From Sporobacter sp963663605 (GTDB lineage: Bacteria; Bacillota; Clostridia; Oscillospirales; Oscillospiraceae), in assembly GCA_963663605.2 (NCBI GenBank), contig CAXXVF010000001.1, positions 434,001-498,000 on the forward strand: a stretch of DNA of 64,000 nt, written 5' to 3'. This document shows, piece by piece, positions 25,769-33,160 of the stretch (position 1 is the stretch's first letter; every line of letters begins with the position of its first letter). Below the pieces are notes generated by a model, which was not told the DNA's origin, ran no database searches, and saw only the letters and a list, made by a program, of their open reading frames with translations. Position numbers and translations under genes: made by a program.

Positions 25769-26422
25769 CTATTGAATATCAAAACCATGGCCAAAACTGT
25801 AGTCTGTAATAAGTCCCTGCTGTGCATCAACAGGTGAGCCGTCCCCATTCGTAATAAAACGAAATGCGTAGCCGTAATCTGAACTGGCGGGGAAGTTTTC
25901 CAATTGCTCAGCTGTAAAATATCCTGCGGCTATATAGTAATAGACTTGTTCGCCTTGCCCCTGATAGGTCCACGTTTCTATATAACCGACCTCATACCCA
26001 AGGCCGGTCAGCCTTTCAAGTTCTGCTTTCATTTCATTACTGTTGTTTATGAGAGCTTCATCTTTTGGGAAAATATCAAACGCAAGGAGATATGTGACCT
26101 CTTGACCGGCATATTTTTCAATCGCAGCGCTGACATCAACGAAGTAATACCACGTTCCGCATTCCGGCACGACATAGCTTCCCGCCGAGGACGCTCCGGG
26201 TATTTCATATGAAGATATAACCCTGCCTTCTGCGGGCGGATACTGTTCGGTATAATAGATGCTTTTGACCATAAGCGCACCGATTATTACGAAGCAGAAA
26301 CATGCCGCTAACGCACTCCACTTGAGCCAGCTTATATTTTTCTCGTTTTTTGTTCCTTCAAGCCGTATGAGCAGTTCATCATCTGCCGCGCCGATTGCGG
26401 AATACAACCTTTCGCTTTTCAT
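25769..26422 (-). CDS. Membrane protein paired with an ECF sigma factor (putative anti-sigma)
   Basis: 217 aa with a cytoplasmic N-terminus (1-32), a single membrane helix (about 33-56, WSALAACFCFVIIGALMV), and an extracytoplasmic domain rich in Tyr and Glu that I do not recognise with certainty (possibly DUF4830-like). Its ATG overlaps the TGA of the upstream ECF sigma gene, the classic arrangement for a sigma/anti-sigma pair. No zinc-binding anti-sigma motif (HX3CX2C) is visible, so the anti-sigma role is inferred from context only. Because the sigma gene is frameshifted, this protein may now lack a partner. Confidence 0.6.
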   Translation of the reverse strand: MKSERLYSAIGAADDELLIRLEGTKNEKNISWLKWSALAACFCFVIIGALMVKSIYYTEQYPPAEGRVISSYEIPGASSAGSYVVPECGTWYYFVDVSAAIEKYAGQEVTYLLAFDIFPKDEALINNSNEMKAELERLTGLGYEVGYIETWTYQGQGEQVYYYIAAGYFTAEQLENFPASSDYGYAFRFITNGDGSPVDAQQGLITDYSFGHGFDIQ

Positions 26423-26977
26423 ATATTGACACCCTCCATTTCAAGTAACTCTTTTAGTTTTCTTCTGCAACGAAACAAGCTGGCTTTGACGTTATTTTCT
26501 TTCATCGACAGGCGTTTCCCAATCTCCGCAAGCGGTTCGTTATACCAATATCGCAACAGAAAAATATTGCATTCCCGTTCCGGCAAGCTGTGCAAATAAT
26601 CGTTAATAAGCTGCATAAGTTCTTTATCAGATAGTTTGCTCAACGGAAACCGATGAAGGAATACATTCATCCAATTCGTTAAGTACTAACGGAAGTTCCC
26701 CATCGCTTCGCTTATGAGCTTTGCTCCTTTTATATTTATCTAGCGCAAGATTTCTTGTTATTCTTCCGAAAAATAAGGAAAGCCTGTTAGGGCGCTGCGG
26801 CGGGATTGCCCCCCATGCTCTATGCCGCGTGTCGTTGAGGCATTCCTCAGAATCCTCCTTATTATTCAAAATACCATTGGCGATGGAATAGCAGTATCTC
26901 CCATATTTATCTGCAGACTGTGCAATCGCAGATTGATCTTTGTCCCAGAAAAGATTAATGATTTCAGCATCCGTCAA
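26419..26977 (-). pseudogene. ECF sigma factor gene broken by a frameshift
   Basis: Two adjacent frames together make one sigma-70 family ECF factor. The first (26977 down to 26627) holds region 2 (MTDAEIINLFWDKDQSAI, DSEECLNDT, GRITRNLALDKYKRSKA). The second holds region 4 (SLPERECNIFLLRYWYNEPL, EIGKRLSMKENNVKASLFR). The frames meet near 26626-26635, where the coding strand reads ACTATCTGAT. Restoring one lost CT dinucleotide (ATCTCTGAT) gives the expected VEQTISDKEL and a protein of about 186 aa, so slipped-strand loss in a TCTC run is the simplest cause. It could instead be a sequencing error or phase variation. A likely self-regulated promoter is still present upstream. Confidence 0.8.
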
Positions 26978-27020
26978 TTCTTATTCCCCCGTCCTTTGTA
27001 TAAGCGCTTTCACTTATATA

Positions 27021-27045
27021 GACGAGAAAATAACTAAAAGGTTAC
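27021..27045 (-). promoter_or_regulatory. ECF-type (autoregulatory) promoter
   Basis: On the - strand, GTAACC (27040-27045) and CGTC (27021-27024) are separated by 15 bp, the AAC/CGTC pattern typical of ECF-sigma promoters, 44 bp before the sigma start codon. Confidence 0.6.
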
Positions 27046-27324
27046 TTGTTTAGGCAACTTTTCATGGCAAAACGATCTCCGATACCTCGTCCTTTGTTTT
27101 TTGCTATTATGCAGCAGCTATTTGAATAACGATACACAGTATAGCTTAGAAATAATTAAAAGGTGCACACGGCAACCAAAAAAATGCACACAGTAACGGC
27201 CTTTCGTTAAAAGGTTTGTTCCCCAAAAATAGAAACAGGCCCCGCTGCAGTGCTTTGAACACCGCCCGAGAGCCTGTTATTGTTATATAGTATCAAGAAA
27301 TCCTTATATTTCATCGCTTTTTCA
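27046..27324. other. Gene-free AT-rich stretch
   Basis: No convincing gene. It contains an imperfect direct repeat (GTGCACACGGCAAC and ATGCACACAGTAAC) at about 27161-27205 and a hairpin with arms AACAGGC / GCCTGTT at about 27234-27281. Function unknown. Confidence 0.5.
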
Positions 27325-27373
27325 ATAAAAAAACTGAACGCCTATCCCGATACATTTTATATCAGAATAGGCG
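27325..27373 (-). terminator. Terminator after tRNA-Arg
   Basis: On the - strand a 14-bp stem CGCCTATTCTGATA / TATCGGGATAGGCG (two G-U pairs), 7-nt loop, then a T-run (GTTTTTTTATTG). Confidence 0.8.
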
Positions 27374-27381
27374 CTTAGTTT

Positions 27382-27458
27382 TGGCACGCCTGGAGGGACT
27401 CGAACCCCCGGTCTCGCGGTTCGTAGCCGCGCACTCTATCCGGCTGAGCTACAGGCGC
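27382..27458 (-). tRNA. tRNA-Arg (anticodon ACG)
   Basis: A complete cloverleaf on the - strand: acceptor GCGCCTG/CAGGCGT, D-arm with AGCTCAGCCGGATAGAGT, anticodon loop CTACGAA on stem CGCGG/CCGCG, T-arm GGGGGTTCGAGTCCCTC, discriminator G and encoded CCA. The anticodon ACG reads CGU and, after deamination to inosine, CGC and CGA. Confidence 0.96.
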
Positions 27459-27615
27459 ATGAGCATTACGTATAGTAGCACAACATGTATGAAAAAGCAA
27501 TAGCCTTTTATATGTTTTCAAAAAAATCTCAATATATTGTGGTGCAAATGAGAATTCTATGGAATATGTAGCACTATTAATGAAAATAGGCGCATGAATT
27601 TAGAGGAATATCGCC

Positions 27616-27644
27616 TTGACCTGAAACCAACGAAACTATATAAT
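27616..27644 (+). promoter_or_regulatory. Promoter for the dCMP deaminase gene
   Basis: -35 TTGACC (27616-27621), 17-bp spacer, perfect -10 TATAAT (27639-27644). Confidence 0.8.
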
Positions 27645-27686
27645 ATTAACAATCCTTGTAAAATATCGTCGTGTGGGGGTACGGAT

Positions 27687-28169
27687 ATGAAGCGGATGGA
27701 TAAAGAGAACTATTACCTTGACATCGCTGAGACCGTTTTGGAGCGGTCGACCTGTATGCGCCGGCAATACGGCGCGATTATCGTTCGAAACGATGAAATC
27801 ATATCAACGGGATACAACGGCGCGCCGCGCGGTCGAAAAAACTGTATCGACCTTGAGTACTGCACGAGAGAAAGCCTGAAAATACCCAGCGGTGAGCGGT
27901 ATGAACTTTGCCGAAGCGTTCACGCGGAGGCCAACGCGATCATTTCCGCCTCGCGCCGGGACATGATCGGGGCGACGCTCTATCTTGTCGGCCATGAAGC
28001 GCAGACCGGCGAGTACGTCGCCGGAACGACGCCGTGTACCATGTGCAGAAGGCTCATTATCAATGCCGGAATTGCCAAAGTCATATGCCGCCTCCGGAAA
28101 GACGCTTTTTCGGTTACAAACGTGCGGGATTGGGTATTTAACGACGATTCGCTTCCCGCGATCCTGTAA
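27687..28169 (+). CDS. Deoxycytidylate (dCMP) deaminase family protein
   Basis: Zinc-dependent deaminase, 160 aa, related to ComEB/dCMP deaminase, which makes dUMP for thymidylate synthesis. The zinc and catalytic motif is SVHAEANAI, with the cysteine pair in TPCTMCRRLI. STGYNGAPRG is the substrate loop found in dCMP deaminases. ATG 27687 follows GGGGGT; the upstream in-frame extension crosses the promoter and is rejected. It is flanked by its own promoter and terminator. Confidence 0.9.
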   Translation: MKRMDKENYYLDIAETVLERSTCMRRQYGAIIVRNDEIISTGYNGAPRGRKNCIDLEYCTRESLKIPSGERYELCRSVHAEANAIISASRRDMIGATLYLVGHEAQTGEYVAGTTPCTMCRRLIINAGIAKVICRLRKDAFSVTNVRDWVFNDDSLPAIL

Positions 28170-28282
28170 ACGACCCAAAATGAATGCTGACAACTGGCCT
28201 GTTGTCCTCTGATATCTGCTTGTCAGATATGCCGTTATATCAAATCACGGCATAAAAGCGCCTCGCCGGCTCAGTCCGGCTT

Positions 28283-28320
28283 GTCCGCTCGGGGTTTACG
28301 CCCCTGGCGGACTTTTTTTA
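28283..28320 (+). terminator. Terminator after the dCMP deaminase gene
   Basis: GTCCGC and GCGGAC arms with an inner GGGG/CCCC pairing and loop TTTAC, followed by seven T. A smaller hairpin GCCGG-CTCAGT-CCGGC lies just upstream at 28265-28280. Confidence 0.85.
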
Positions 28321-28381
28321 CGCTCTTGCATGTTGTCATTTTTTGATATATTATTGTTGCATCATATACAGGGGTGGGTTT

Positions 28382-29257
28382 ATGGGAACAAGAAAGAGAC
28401 GCTTCGGCGACCGGAGAGACGGCAGACTGCTTCGTTCTCTCGATCCGTTTTATAAATTTGAGCCGTATATCATGAAATTCAAGAACGATGCCAACAACAG
28501 CTTTGCCGACAGCATCGAAATCACGGAAGTTGAGCGTTTTTTGAAAAAAAAGAGGGCGGAAGGGTATCCGGGCATGGGCATGCTCCATGTGTTTTTAGCC
28601 TCTTACGTCCGCGTCATCAGCCAAAAGCCGGCGCTCAACCGTTTTATCGCCGGACAGAGGATCTATGCCAGGAATTGTATCGAGGTCATCCTGATCGTAA
28701 AAAAGACGATGTCTATTGAAGCCGGCGAGACGTCGATCAAAGTTATTTTCGACCCGAGGGATACGATTTCGGATATCTATAACAAGATTAACGCCGAAGT
28801 GGAGAAAATCAAAAACGGACAGGATTCCGATACGGACGACACGGCGAAAACGCTGATGAAGATCCCGCGTGTCTTACTAAAGTTTTTGATATTCATCCTC
28901 AATATGCTTGAGTATTTCGGCAAGCTCCCACAGGCGCTCGTAGATGTAAGCCCCTTCCACGGTTCGCTGTTTGTTACGGACCTCGGGTCGATCGGGATAC
29001 CGCCGGTCTATCATCATCTGTACAATTTCGGCACGATCCCGCTGTTTTTAGCCTTTGGCACGAAACGCCGGGCGTTTGAACTGCAGTCGGACGGGACGGC
29101 TGCGGAGAAAAAATACGTGGACTACACACTGGTCTTGGACGAGCGTATCTGCGACGGGTTCTATTTTGCGCAGGTGTTTAAATACTTAAAGAGTTTTATC
29201 CGGCATCCGCAGCAGCTGGATGTTCCGCCGGAAACGGTCGTGGAGGATGTCGACTGA
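28382..29257 (+). CDS. 2-oxoacid dehydrogenase E2-like acyltransferase without catalytic His
   Basis: A 291-aa protein related to the catalytic domain of E2 acyltransferases and chloramphenicol acetyltransferase. Supporting features are an N-terminal region with DPFYKFEPYIMKFKNDA, a central VDVSPFHGSLFVTDLGSIGI segment like the E2 core, and a C-terminal YTLVLDERICDGFYFA. In active E2 and CAT enzymes this last motif is HXXXDG; here the His position is Glu (DERICDG). The protein has no lipoyl domain and no E1 or E3 neighbours, so it probably has another role or is inactive. ATG 28382 follows GGGGTGGG. A weak promoter TTGATA-16-TATACA lies near 28340-28372. Confidence 0.7.
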   Translation: MGTRKRRFGDRRDGRLLRSLDPFYKFEPYIMKFKNDANNSFADSIEITEVERFLKKKRAEGYPGMGMLHVFLASYVRVISQKPALNRFIAGQRIYARNCIEVILIVKKTMSIEAGETSIKVIFDPRDTISDIYNKINAEVEKIKNGQDSDTDDTAKTLMKIPRVLLKFLIFILNMLEYFGKLPQALVDVSPFHGSLFVTDLGSIGIPPVYHHLYNFGTIPLFLAFGTKRRAFELQSDGTAAEKKYVDYTLVLDERICDGFYFAQVFKYLKSFIRHPQQLDVPPETVVEDVD

Positions 29258-29264
29258 GTTGATT

Positions 29265-29450
29265 CTGCACGCTAAACGTCCAATCGCCGTGCGATTCAAT
29301 TTTCGCCGGCGACGGCGAGTTGTCTGGTCTCGGTGGCGAAAATTATTTGATTTCAATGCTTTGAGGGATTCATTTCCGAAAAGCATTACTTTGCGAGCAC
29401 CGCAGTGCGAGAACTCTGTTTTATCTACAAAGGTATCGAAGATACCTTTA
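29265..29450 (+). repeat. Interspersed repeat, copy 1
   Basis: About 185 bp closely similar to the reverse complement of 38700-38885. The core includes CGTCCAATCGCCGTGCGATT and GTTTGATTTCAA-like blocks, and ends in a hairpin AAAGGTATC-GAA-GATACCTTT. Both copies keep one similar reading frame (RFNFRRRRRV, RKLFDFNALR, then LR-P--EN). Placed directly after the E2-like gene. Confidence 0.85.
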
Positions 29451-29459
29451 TAGACAGCC

Positions 29460-29489
29460 AAAAGCGGCCGGGATGTCCCGGCCGCTTTT
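29460..29489. terminator. Bidirectional terminator between convergent genes
   Basis: Perfect 14-bp stem AAAAGCGGCCGGGA / TCCCGGCCGCTTTT with a 2-nt TG centre, A/T-flanked on both sides. It sits between the + strand E2-like gene and the - strand dehydrogenase. Confidence 0.8.
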
Positions 29490-29509
29490 ACGTTAATAGT
29501 TTATTGCAT

Positions 29510-30664
29510 TTATTGATAGCTGTCGTAGATATCCGCCAGGACGCTCCGCGCCACGTCTTCCGTGATTTTAACCGGGCAGTATCCGGAAAGATGGTTGGAA
29601 ACGACATCGGGAACAAAGCTCAAAACATCCTCGCGTGAAAAGCCCATTGCCTTGAGCGATTTCAGTTCAACCGCGCGCATAAGCTCGCGTATCTTTTCAG
29701 CCACGAGCGCTCCAAGCGCCGCGCCGCTCTCACTGCCGTCCAGCCCAATCCCCATAGCGGCGGCGATTATACGCATTTTTTCCGGCACGACAGGGGCGAC
29801 AAGCGCCATCGCTACAGGCAGGGAAATGGCGCAGTTATAGCCGTGCGGCGTATGGAAATGACAAGAAAAAGCATCGGCGGCGGCGTGGCCGATATGCGTA
29901 ATGGGGTCGTTGAACGCAAGACCGGCAAAATTTGCGGCCAGCATCATCTCGCTGCGCGCTTCGATATTGTCCGGCACGTTGTAGGCGGTTACGAGATTGG
30001 CGGCAATTTTACGTATGGCGGCCTCTCCGACAATATCGCTGTGCGGGTTCCAGTTGAGACTCGTCATGGCCTCCATCGCATGCGAAAGGGCATCGAGGCC
30101 TGTGGTGGCTGTCTGACTCTTGGGAAGCGTCAGAGTGAGTTCCGGGTCAACAATGGCGTAATTGATGTTGACAAATACGCCCCATTTGGCGTTCATTTCG
30201 GGGCGTGAGATAATAGCCACAGACGTGACCTCACTGCCGGTGCCGGCGGTTGTCGGAACAAGGATGACCGGTGTTTTCGTATCGACATAAATGGGGTTTG
30301 TCAGGATGTAATCAGCTGCTTTTCCGGGCTTTGTCAGCAGTATGGAGATAGCTTTTGCGGTATCCAGGCTGCCGCCGCCTCCGATGCCGACGATGCAGTC
30401 GACATTTTCGGCCTTGGCTATTTCCGCGCCCTGATCGACGATTTCATCCGGCGGATCCGGAATAACGCCATTGAACGATGCATAGCCGATACCCGCGGCC
30501 TTTAAGCTTTCATACGCTTTTTCCACGATTCCGGCACTTTCGACAACAACGTCGAAAACACACAACGCTTTTTTACAACCAAGTGCCTTAACCTTGTCGC
30601 CGAGTATTTTAATTGCGCCGCATCCAAAAATGACGGTAGAGGGTTGAGAGTACTGCCGATACAT
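29510..30664 (-). CDS. Iron-containing alcohol dehydrogenase (group III)
   Basis: NAD(P)-dependent dehydrogenase of the iron-activated family, 384 aa. The nucleotide-binding loop is VGIGGGGSLDTAKAI (about 92-106). Metal ligands are expected from D and H in TTGLDALSHAMEA, then HIGHAAADA and HTPHGYNCAI. VPTTAGTGSEVTS is a family hallmark. The real substrate (butanol, 1,3-propanediol, lactaldehyde or other) cannot be told. AGGAGG precedes the ATG by 7 nt. It is divergent from the T-box/TrpB2 unit. Confidence 0.92.
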   Translation of the reverse strand: MYRQYSQPSTVIFGCGAIKILGDKVKALGCKKALCVFDVVVESAGIVEKAYESLKAAGIGYASFNGVIPDPPDEIVDQGAEIAKAENVDCIVGIGGGGSLDTAKAISILLTKPGKAADYILTNPIYVDTKTPVILVPTTAGTGSEVTSVAIISRPEMNAKWGVFVNINYAIVDPELTLTLPKSQTATTGLDALSHAMEAMTSLNWNPHSDIVGEAAIRKIAANLVTAYNVPDNIEARSEMMLAANFAGLAFNDPITHIGHAAADAFSCHFHTPHGYNCAISLPVAMALVAPVVPEKMRIIAAAMGIGLDGSESGAALGALVAEKIRELMRAVELKSLKAMGFSREDVLSFVPDVVSNHLSGYCPVKITEDVARSVLADIYDSYQ

Positions 30665-30778
30665 GATATACCTCCTTTTTTAACGGTTTGATTCTGCGGA
30701 TATTATAGAATATTCCAATGTTGATGACAATAGCAATAGCCAGTGGCCGGGCAATATATAAAGTTTTAAAAAAACAGC

Positions 30779-30806
30779 TTGACAACTGGAGATTTCCAGT
30801 TATAAT
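30779..30806 (+). promoter_or_regulatory. Promoter of the Trp T-box unit with operator-like palindrome
   Basis: -35 TTGACA (30779-30784), 16-bp spacer, -10 TATAAT (30801-30806). The spacer is filled by a palindrome AACTGGA-GATT-TCCAGTT (30784-30801), an ideal repressor position. Confidence 0.75.
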
Positions 30807-30844
30807 CAGAATATAATAGCACAAACTGTTGATTGGGAGTAAGT

Positions 30845-31104
30845 AACGATTTTAACTCCGTTTCAGAGAGCCGCTGATGGTGGGAATGCGGTGCGGATCA
30901 GATCGCGAATGGACCCGAGAGGGCAAACCGAAAGGTCTTATGCATGCAGCCGAGTAGGGGAGACGGAGAAGGGCGCTTCGTTAAAAAATGCCGGCACATA
31001 ATGGTGTGCGCTGAGTGGATGCGTAATACGCGTCAAGCCGGGTGGTACCGCAGGAGTTTTAGCTCTTGTCCCTGCATTATAAGCAGAGACAGGGGCGTTT
31101 TTAT
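30845..31104 (+). promoter_or_regulatory. T-box riboswitch, Trp specifier (TGG)
   Basis: The leader has the stem I features CAGAGAGCCGCTG and GGTGGGAATGCGGTG, and a specifier region CGCGAATGGACCCGAG in which TGG (30910-30912) precedes ACC in the usual place. The T-box motif GCCGGGTGGTACCGC is at about 31036-31051. A terminator (left arm CTTGTCCCTGC, right arm GCAGAGACAGG, then TTTTTATTT) ends at about 31104. Uncharged tRNA-Trp should favour antitermination and expression of TrpB2. Confidence 0.93.
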
Positions 31105-31127
31105 TTGCCTCCGTCGGCCTGCTTTTC

Positions 31128-31205
31128 GCTGAACATCGTTAGCGTCAATCGCCATACACAAAGTATGGCTCAATCCGCCGCCTCGTTCAGCAAAAAGCAT
31201 TTTCG
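31128..31205 (+). repeat. Nested palindrome in the trpB2 leader
   Basis: Between the T-box terminator and the start codon. Outer arms GCTTTT-GCTGAAC / GTTCAGC-AAAAGC enclose an inner hairpin GCCATAC-ACAAA-GTATGGC. It forms one long RNA hairpin or may be a small palindromic mobile repeat. Confidence 0.6.
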
Positions 31206-31259
31206 CCGGACAGCCCTAACGGCGTCTTCCTGTCTCACAAAACAGAAAGGAGCATGAAA

Positions 31260-32648
31260 ATGTCAAAAAACAACATCCCTTACAAAATCGTCTTAAATGA
31301 AAGCGATATCCCGCAAACATGGTACAACGTCCGCGCCGATATGAAGACGGATCACCGTCCGATCCTTCATCCGGGCACACTGCAGCCTGTCGGGGAAGCT
31401 GACTTAAATCCCGTTTTCTGCGACGAGCTCGTCAAGCAGGAGCTCAATGACAAGGACCGTTTCATTGAAATTCCGGAGGATATCAGGAACTTCTACAAGA
31501 TGTACCGGCCTTCGCCGCTTTTCAGGGCATACAACCTTGAAAAAGAACTTGATACGCCGGCAAGGATCTACTACAAATTCGAGGGCAGCAACACATCGGG
31601 CAGCCATAAGCTCAATTCGGCCATCGCTCAGGCGTATTATGCCAAACAGCAGGGACTCAAAGGTGTGACGACTGAAACGGGCGCCGGCCAGTGGGGTACG
31701 GCCCTGTCGATGGCCTGCAGCTTTTTAGGGCTCGACTGCAAGGTGTATATGGTAAAAGTCTCATACCAGCAAAAACCTTACAGAAAAGCCGTTATGGAGA
31801 CATACGGCGCATCGATCATCGCCTCGCCTTCCGACACGACGAATGTCGGGCGCAAAATGCTCGCGGACGACCCGGAGACCACCGGAAGCCTCGGCAGCGC
31901 GATCTCCGAAGCGGTCGAAGTGGCCGTCTCCACCGACGGGTACCGGTATGTGCTCGGAAGCGTCCTCAATCAGGTGCTGCTCCACCAGTCCGTCATAGGC
32001 CAGGAGTGCAAAGTGGCTATGGAGAAGATCGACGAGTATCCGGATATCGTCATCGGCTGCGCCGGCGGCGGGTCAAACTTCGGCGGCCTGCTGTCGTCGT
32101 TCATGGCGGATAAGCTGGCGGGCAAAACAAACCCCTATTTCATCGCTGTCGAACCGACGTCATGCCCGACGATGACGCGCGGCAAATTCGCCTATGATTT
32201 CTGCGATACCGGAAAAGTAACGCCGCTTGCCAAGATGTATACGCTGGGCTCCGCGTTCATACCGTCCCCGGATCATGCGGGCGGACTTCGCTATCACGGC
32301 ATGAGCCCGATCCTTTCCCAGCTTTATCACGACAAGTACTTGGACGAGGCCCGCGCCGTCAAGCAGACGGATGTCTTTAAAGCGGGGGTTTTGTTTGCCA
32401 AGACCGAAGGCCTCCTGCCTGCGCCGGAATCATCGCACGCCATCCGCGCGGCCATTGACGAAGCCTTGAGGTGCAAGGAATCGGGCGAAGCCAAGACCAT
32501 ACTCTTCGGCCTGTCCGGAACAGGATACTTTGATATGACGGCCTATATGGCCTATAACGCCGGCGAGATGAAGGACTACGTTCCCACGGACGCGGACCTT
32601 CAGCGCGGATTTGACACCATACCCAAGCTGCCGGGCATTCAGGAATAA
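31260..32648 (+). CDS. trpB: TrpB2-type tryptophan synthase beta-like enzyme
   Basis: PLP-dependent enzyme that condenses indole with serine or O-phosphoserine to tryptophan. It belongs to the longer TrpB2/TrpB-like group (462 aa), with the extra N-terminal region and EGSNTSGSHKLNSAIAQA, where K117 should bind PLP. Other landmarks: TETGAGQWG, and the glycine-rich phosphate loop CAGGGSNFGG. No trpA or other trp gene is adjacent, so it may act as an indole-salvage enzyme. ATG 31260 is chosen since AAAGGAG lies 7 nt upstream; ATG 31254 is too close. Control by a Trp-specific T-box supports the function. Confidence 0.93.
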   Translation: MSKNNIPYKIVLNESDIPQTWYNVRADMKTDHRPILHPGTLQPVGEADLNPVFCDELVKQELNDKDRFIEIPEDIRNFYKMYRPSPLFRAYNLEKELDTPARIYYKFEGSNTSGSHKLNSAIAQAYYAKQQGLKGVTTETGAGQWGTALSMACSFLGLDCKVYMVKVSYQQKPYRKAVMETYGASIIASPSDTTNVGRKMLADDPETTGSLGSAISEAVEVAVSTDGYRYVLGSVLNQVLLHQSVIGQECKVAMEKIDEYPDIVIGCAGGGSNFGGLLSSFMADKLAGKTNPYFIAVEPTSCPTMTRGKFAYDFCDTGKVTPLAKMYTLGSAFIPSPDHAGGLRYHGMSPILSQLYHDKYLDEARAVKQTDVFKAGVLFAKTEGLLPAPESSHAIRAAIDEALRCKESGEAKTILFGLSGTGYFDMTAYMAYNAGEMKDYVPTDADLQRGFDTIPKLPGIQE

Positions 32649-32660
32649 GCATATAGAAAA

Positions 32661-32703
32661 CAAGCGGCCCCGGCGCTTTAAAAGGCGCCGGGGCCACTTG
32701 TTC
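32661..32703 (+). terminator. Terminator after trpB2
   Basis: Long stem CAAG-GGCCCCGGCGC / GCGCCGGGGCC-CTTG with an 8-nt A/T-rich loop, then TTCT. Confidence 0.8.
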
Positions 32704-32759
32704 TATCGCCGCCACAGCGGCACTAAATGGCAGAAGCACAACAAAACATCTTGACATGT

Positions 32760-32788
32760 TTGCCAGACGATGGTATTTTTGTTATACA
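32760..32788 (+). promoter_or_regulatory. Promoter of the 32.8-kb structured RNA
   Basis: -35 TTGCCA (32760-32765), 17-bp spacer, -10 TATACA (32783-32788). An alternative -35 TTGACA begins at 32751 but has no good -10 at its spacing. Confidence 0.65.
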
Positions 32789-32795
32789 ATATTAT

Positions 32796-32990
32796 GTTTT
32801 CGAAGCTATTTGGTCTAAGGGAATTAACCTAAGAACAATCAGCCGGAGCTATACGCTCCCATGTCATGCCGGAAACAGCATGGCTCTCCGTGTTTGAGAA
32901 GGAAACAAAACACCATTTTAAGGGATAATTGCACGTTTTGCTGTGTTCCGGCCTGTTTTGTTCATTACAAACAGGCTGTTTTTTGTTTGG
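32796..32990 (+). ncRNA. Structured leader RNA, riboswitch-like, family not recognised
   Basis: About 195 nt from the predicted start to the T-run, with no ORF. A long-range closing helix pairs GAACAA-CAG-CCGGA (32833-32847) with TCCGG-CTG-TTGTTC (32947-32963). Inside are hairpins GGAGC-TATAC-GCTCC, GTCATGC/GCATGGC and GTGTTT/AAACAC. The intrinsic terminator (GCCTGTTT / AAACAGGC, then TGTTTTTT) reuses the 3' strand of the closing helix, so the two folds exclude each other. This is the logic of a riboswitch controlling the downstream methyltransferase. The size also fits 6S RNA, which I cannot exclude. I could not match it to TPP, FMN, cobalamin, lysine, SAM or ZTP motifs. Confidence 0.55.
32951..32985 (+). 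terminator. Terminator ending the structured RNA
   Basis: 8-bp stem GCCTGTTT / AAACAGGC, 10-nt loop, followed by TGTTTTTTG. Confidence 0.75.
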
Positions 32991-33038
32991 TTTCATGATT
33001 TGATTCTATGTTTTTTGGAAAAAGAAAAAAGAATCGCA

Positions 33039-33128
33039 ATGTACGTCTCGCCGGCAGGAGAAAGCGTGAGGATGGCGGGCGAAGAAATAGAAGTAGGATT
33101 GCTGCGAGGAAGGGAGTATATTCACTAA
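33039..33128 (+). CDS. Possible 29-aa leader peptide
   Basis: A short ORF (MYVSPAGESVRM..., ending in RGREYIH) between the structured RNA and the methyltransferase. The purine-rich stretch upstream is a weak ribosome binding site. It has no recognisable family and could be fortuitous. Confidence 0.2.
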   Translation: MYVSPAGESVRMAGEEIEVGLLRGREYIH

Positions 33129-33160
33129 ACGCGCAGACGCGTAAAAAGTGAACACACATT

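Noticed and set aside
29220..29453. Arg-rich ORF over repeat copy 1
   Set aside because: No start signal; the similar frame in copy 2 may only reflect nucleotide similarity. Kept as part of the repeat finding, not as a gene.
31254..31259. ATG 31254 as trpB2 start
   Set aside because: Only 1 nt from the ribosome binding site; ATG 31260 has proper spacing.
32796..32990. Cobalamin or SAM riboswitch
   Set aside because: The B12 box (GCCACTG) and the SAM-I core motifs are absent.
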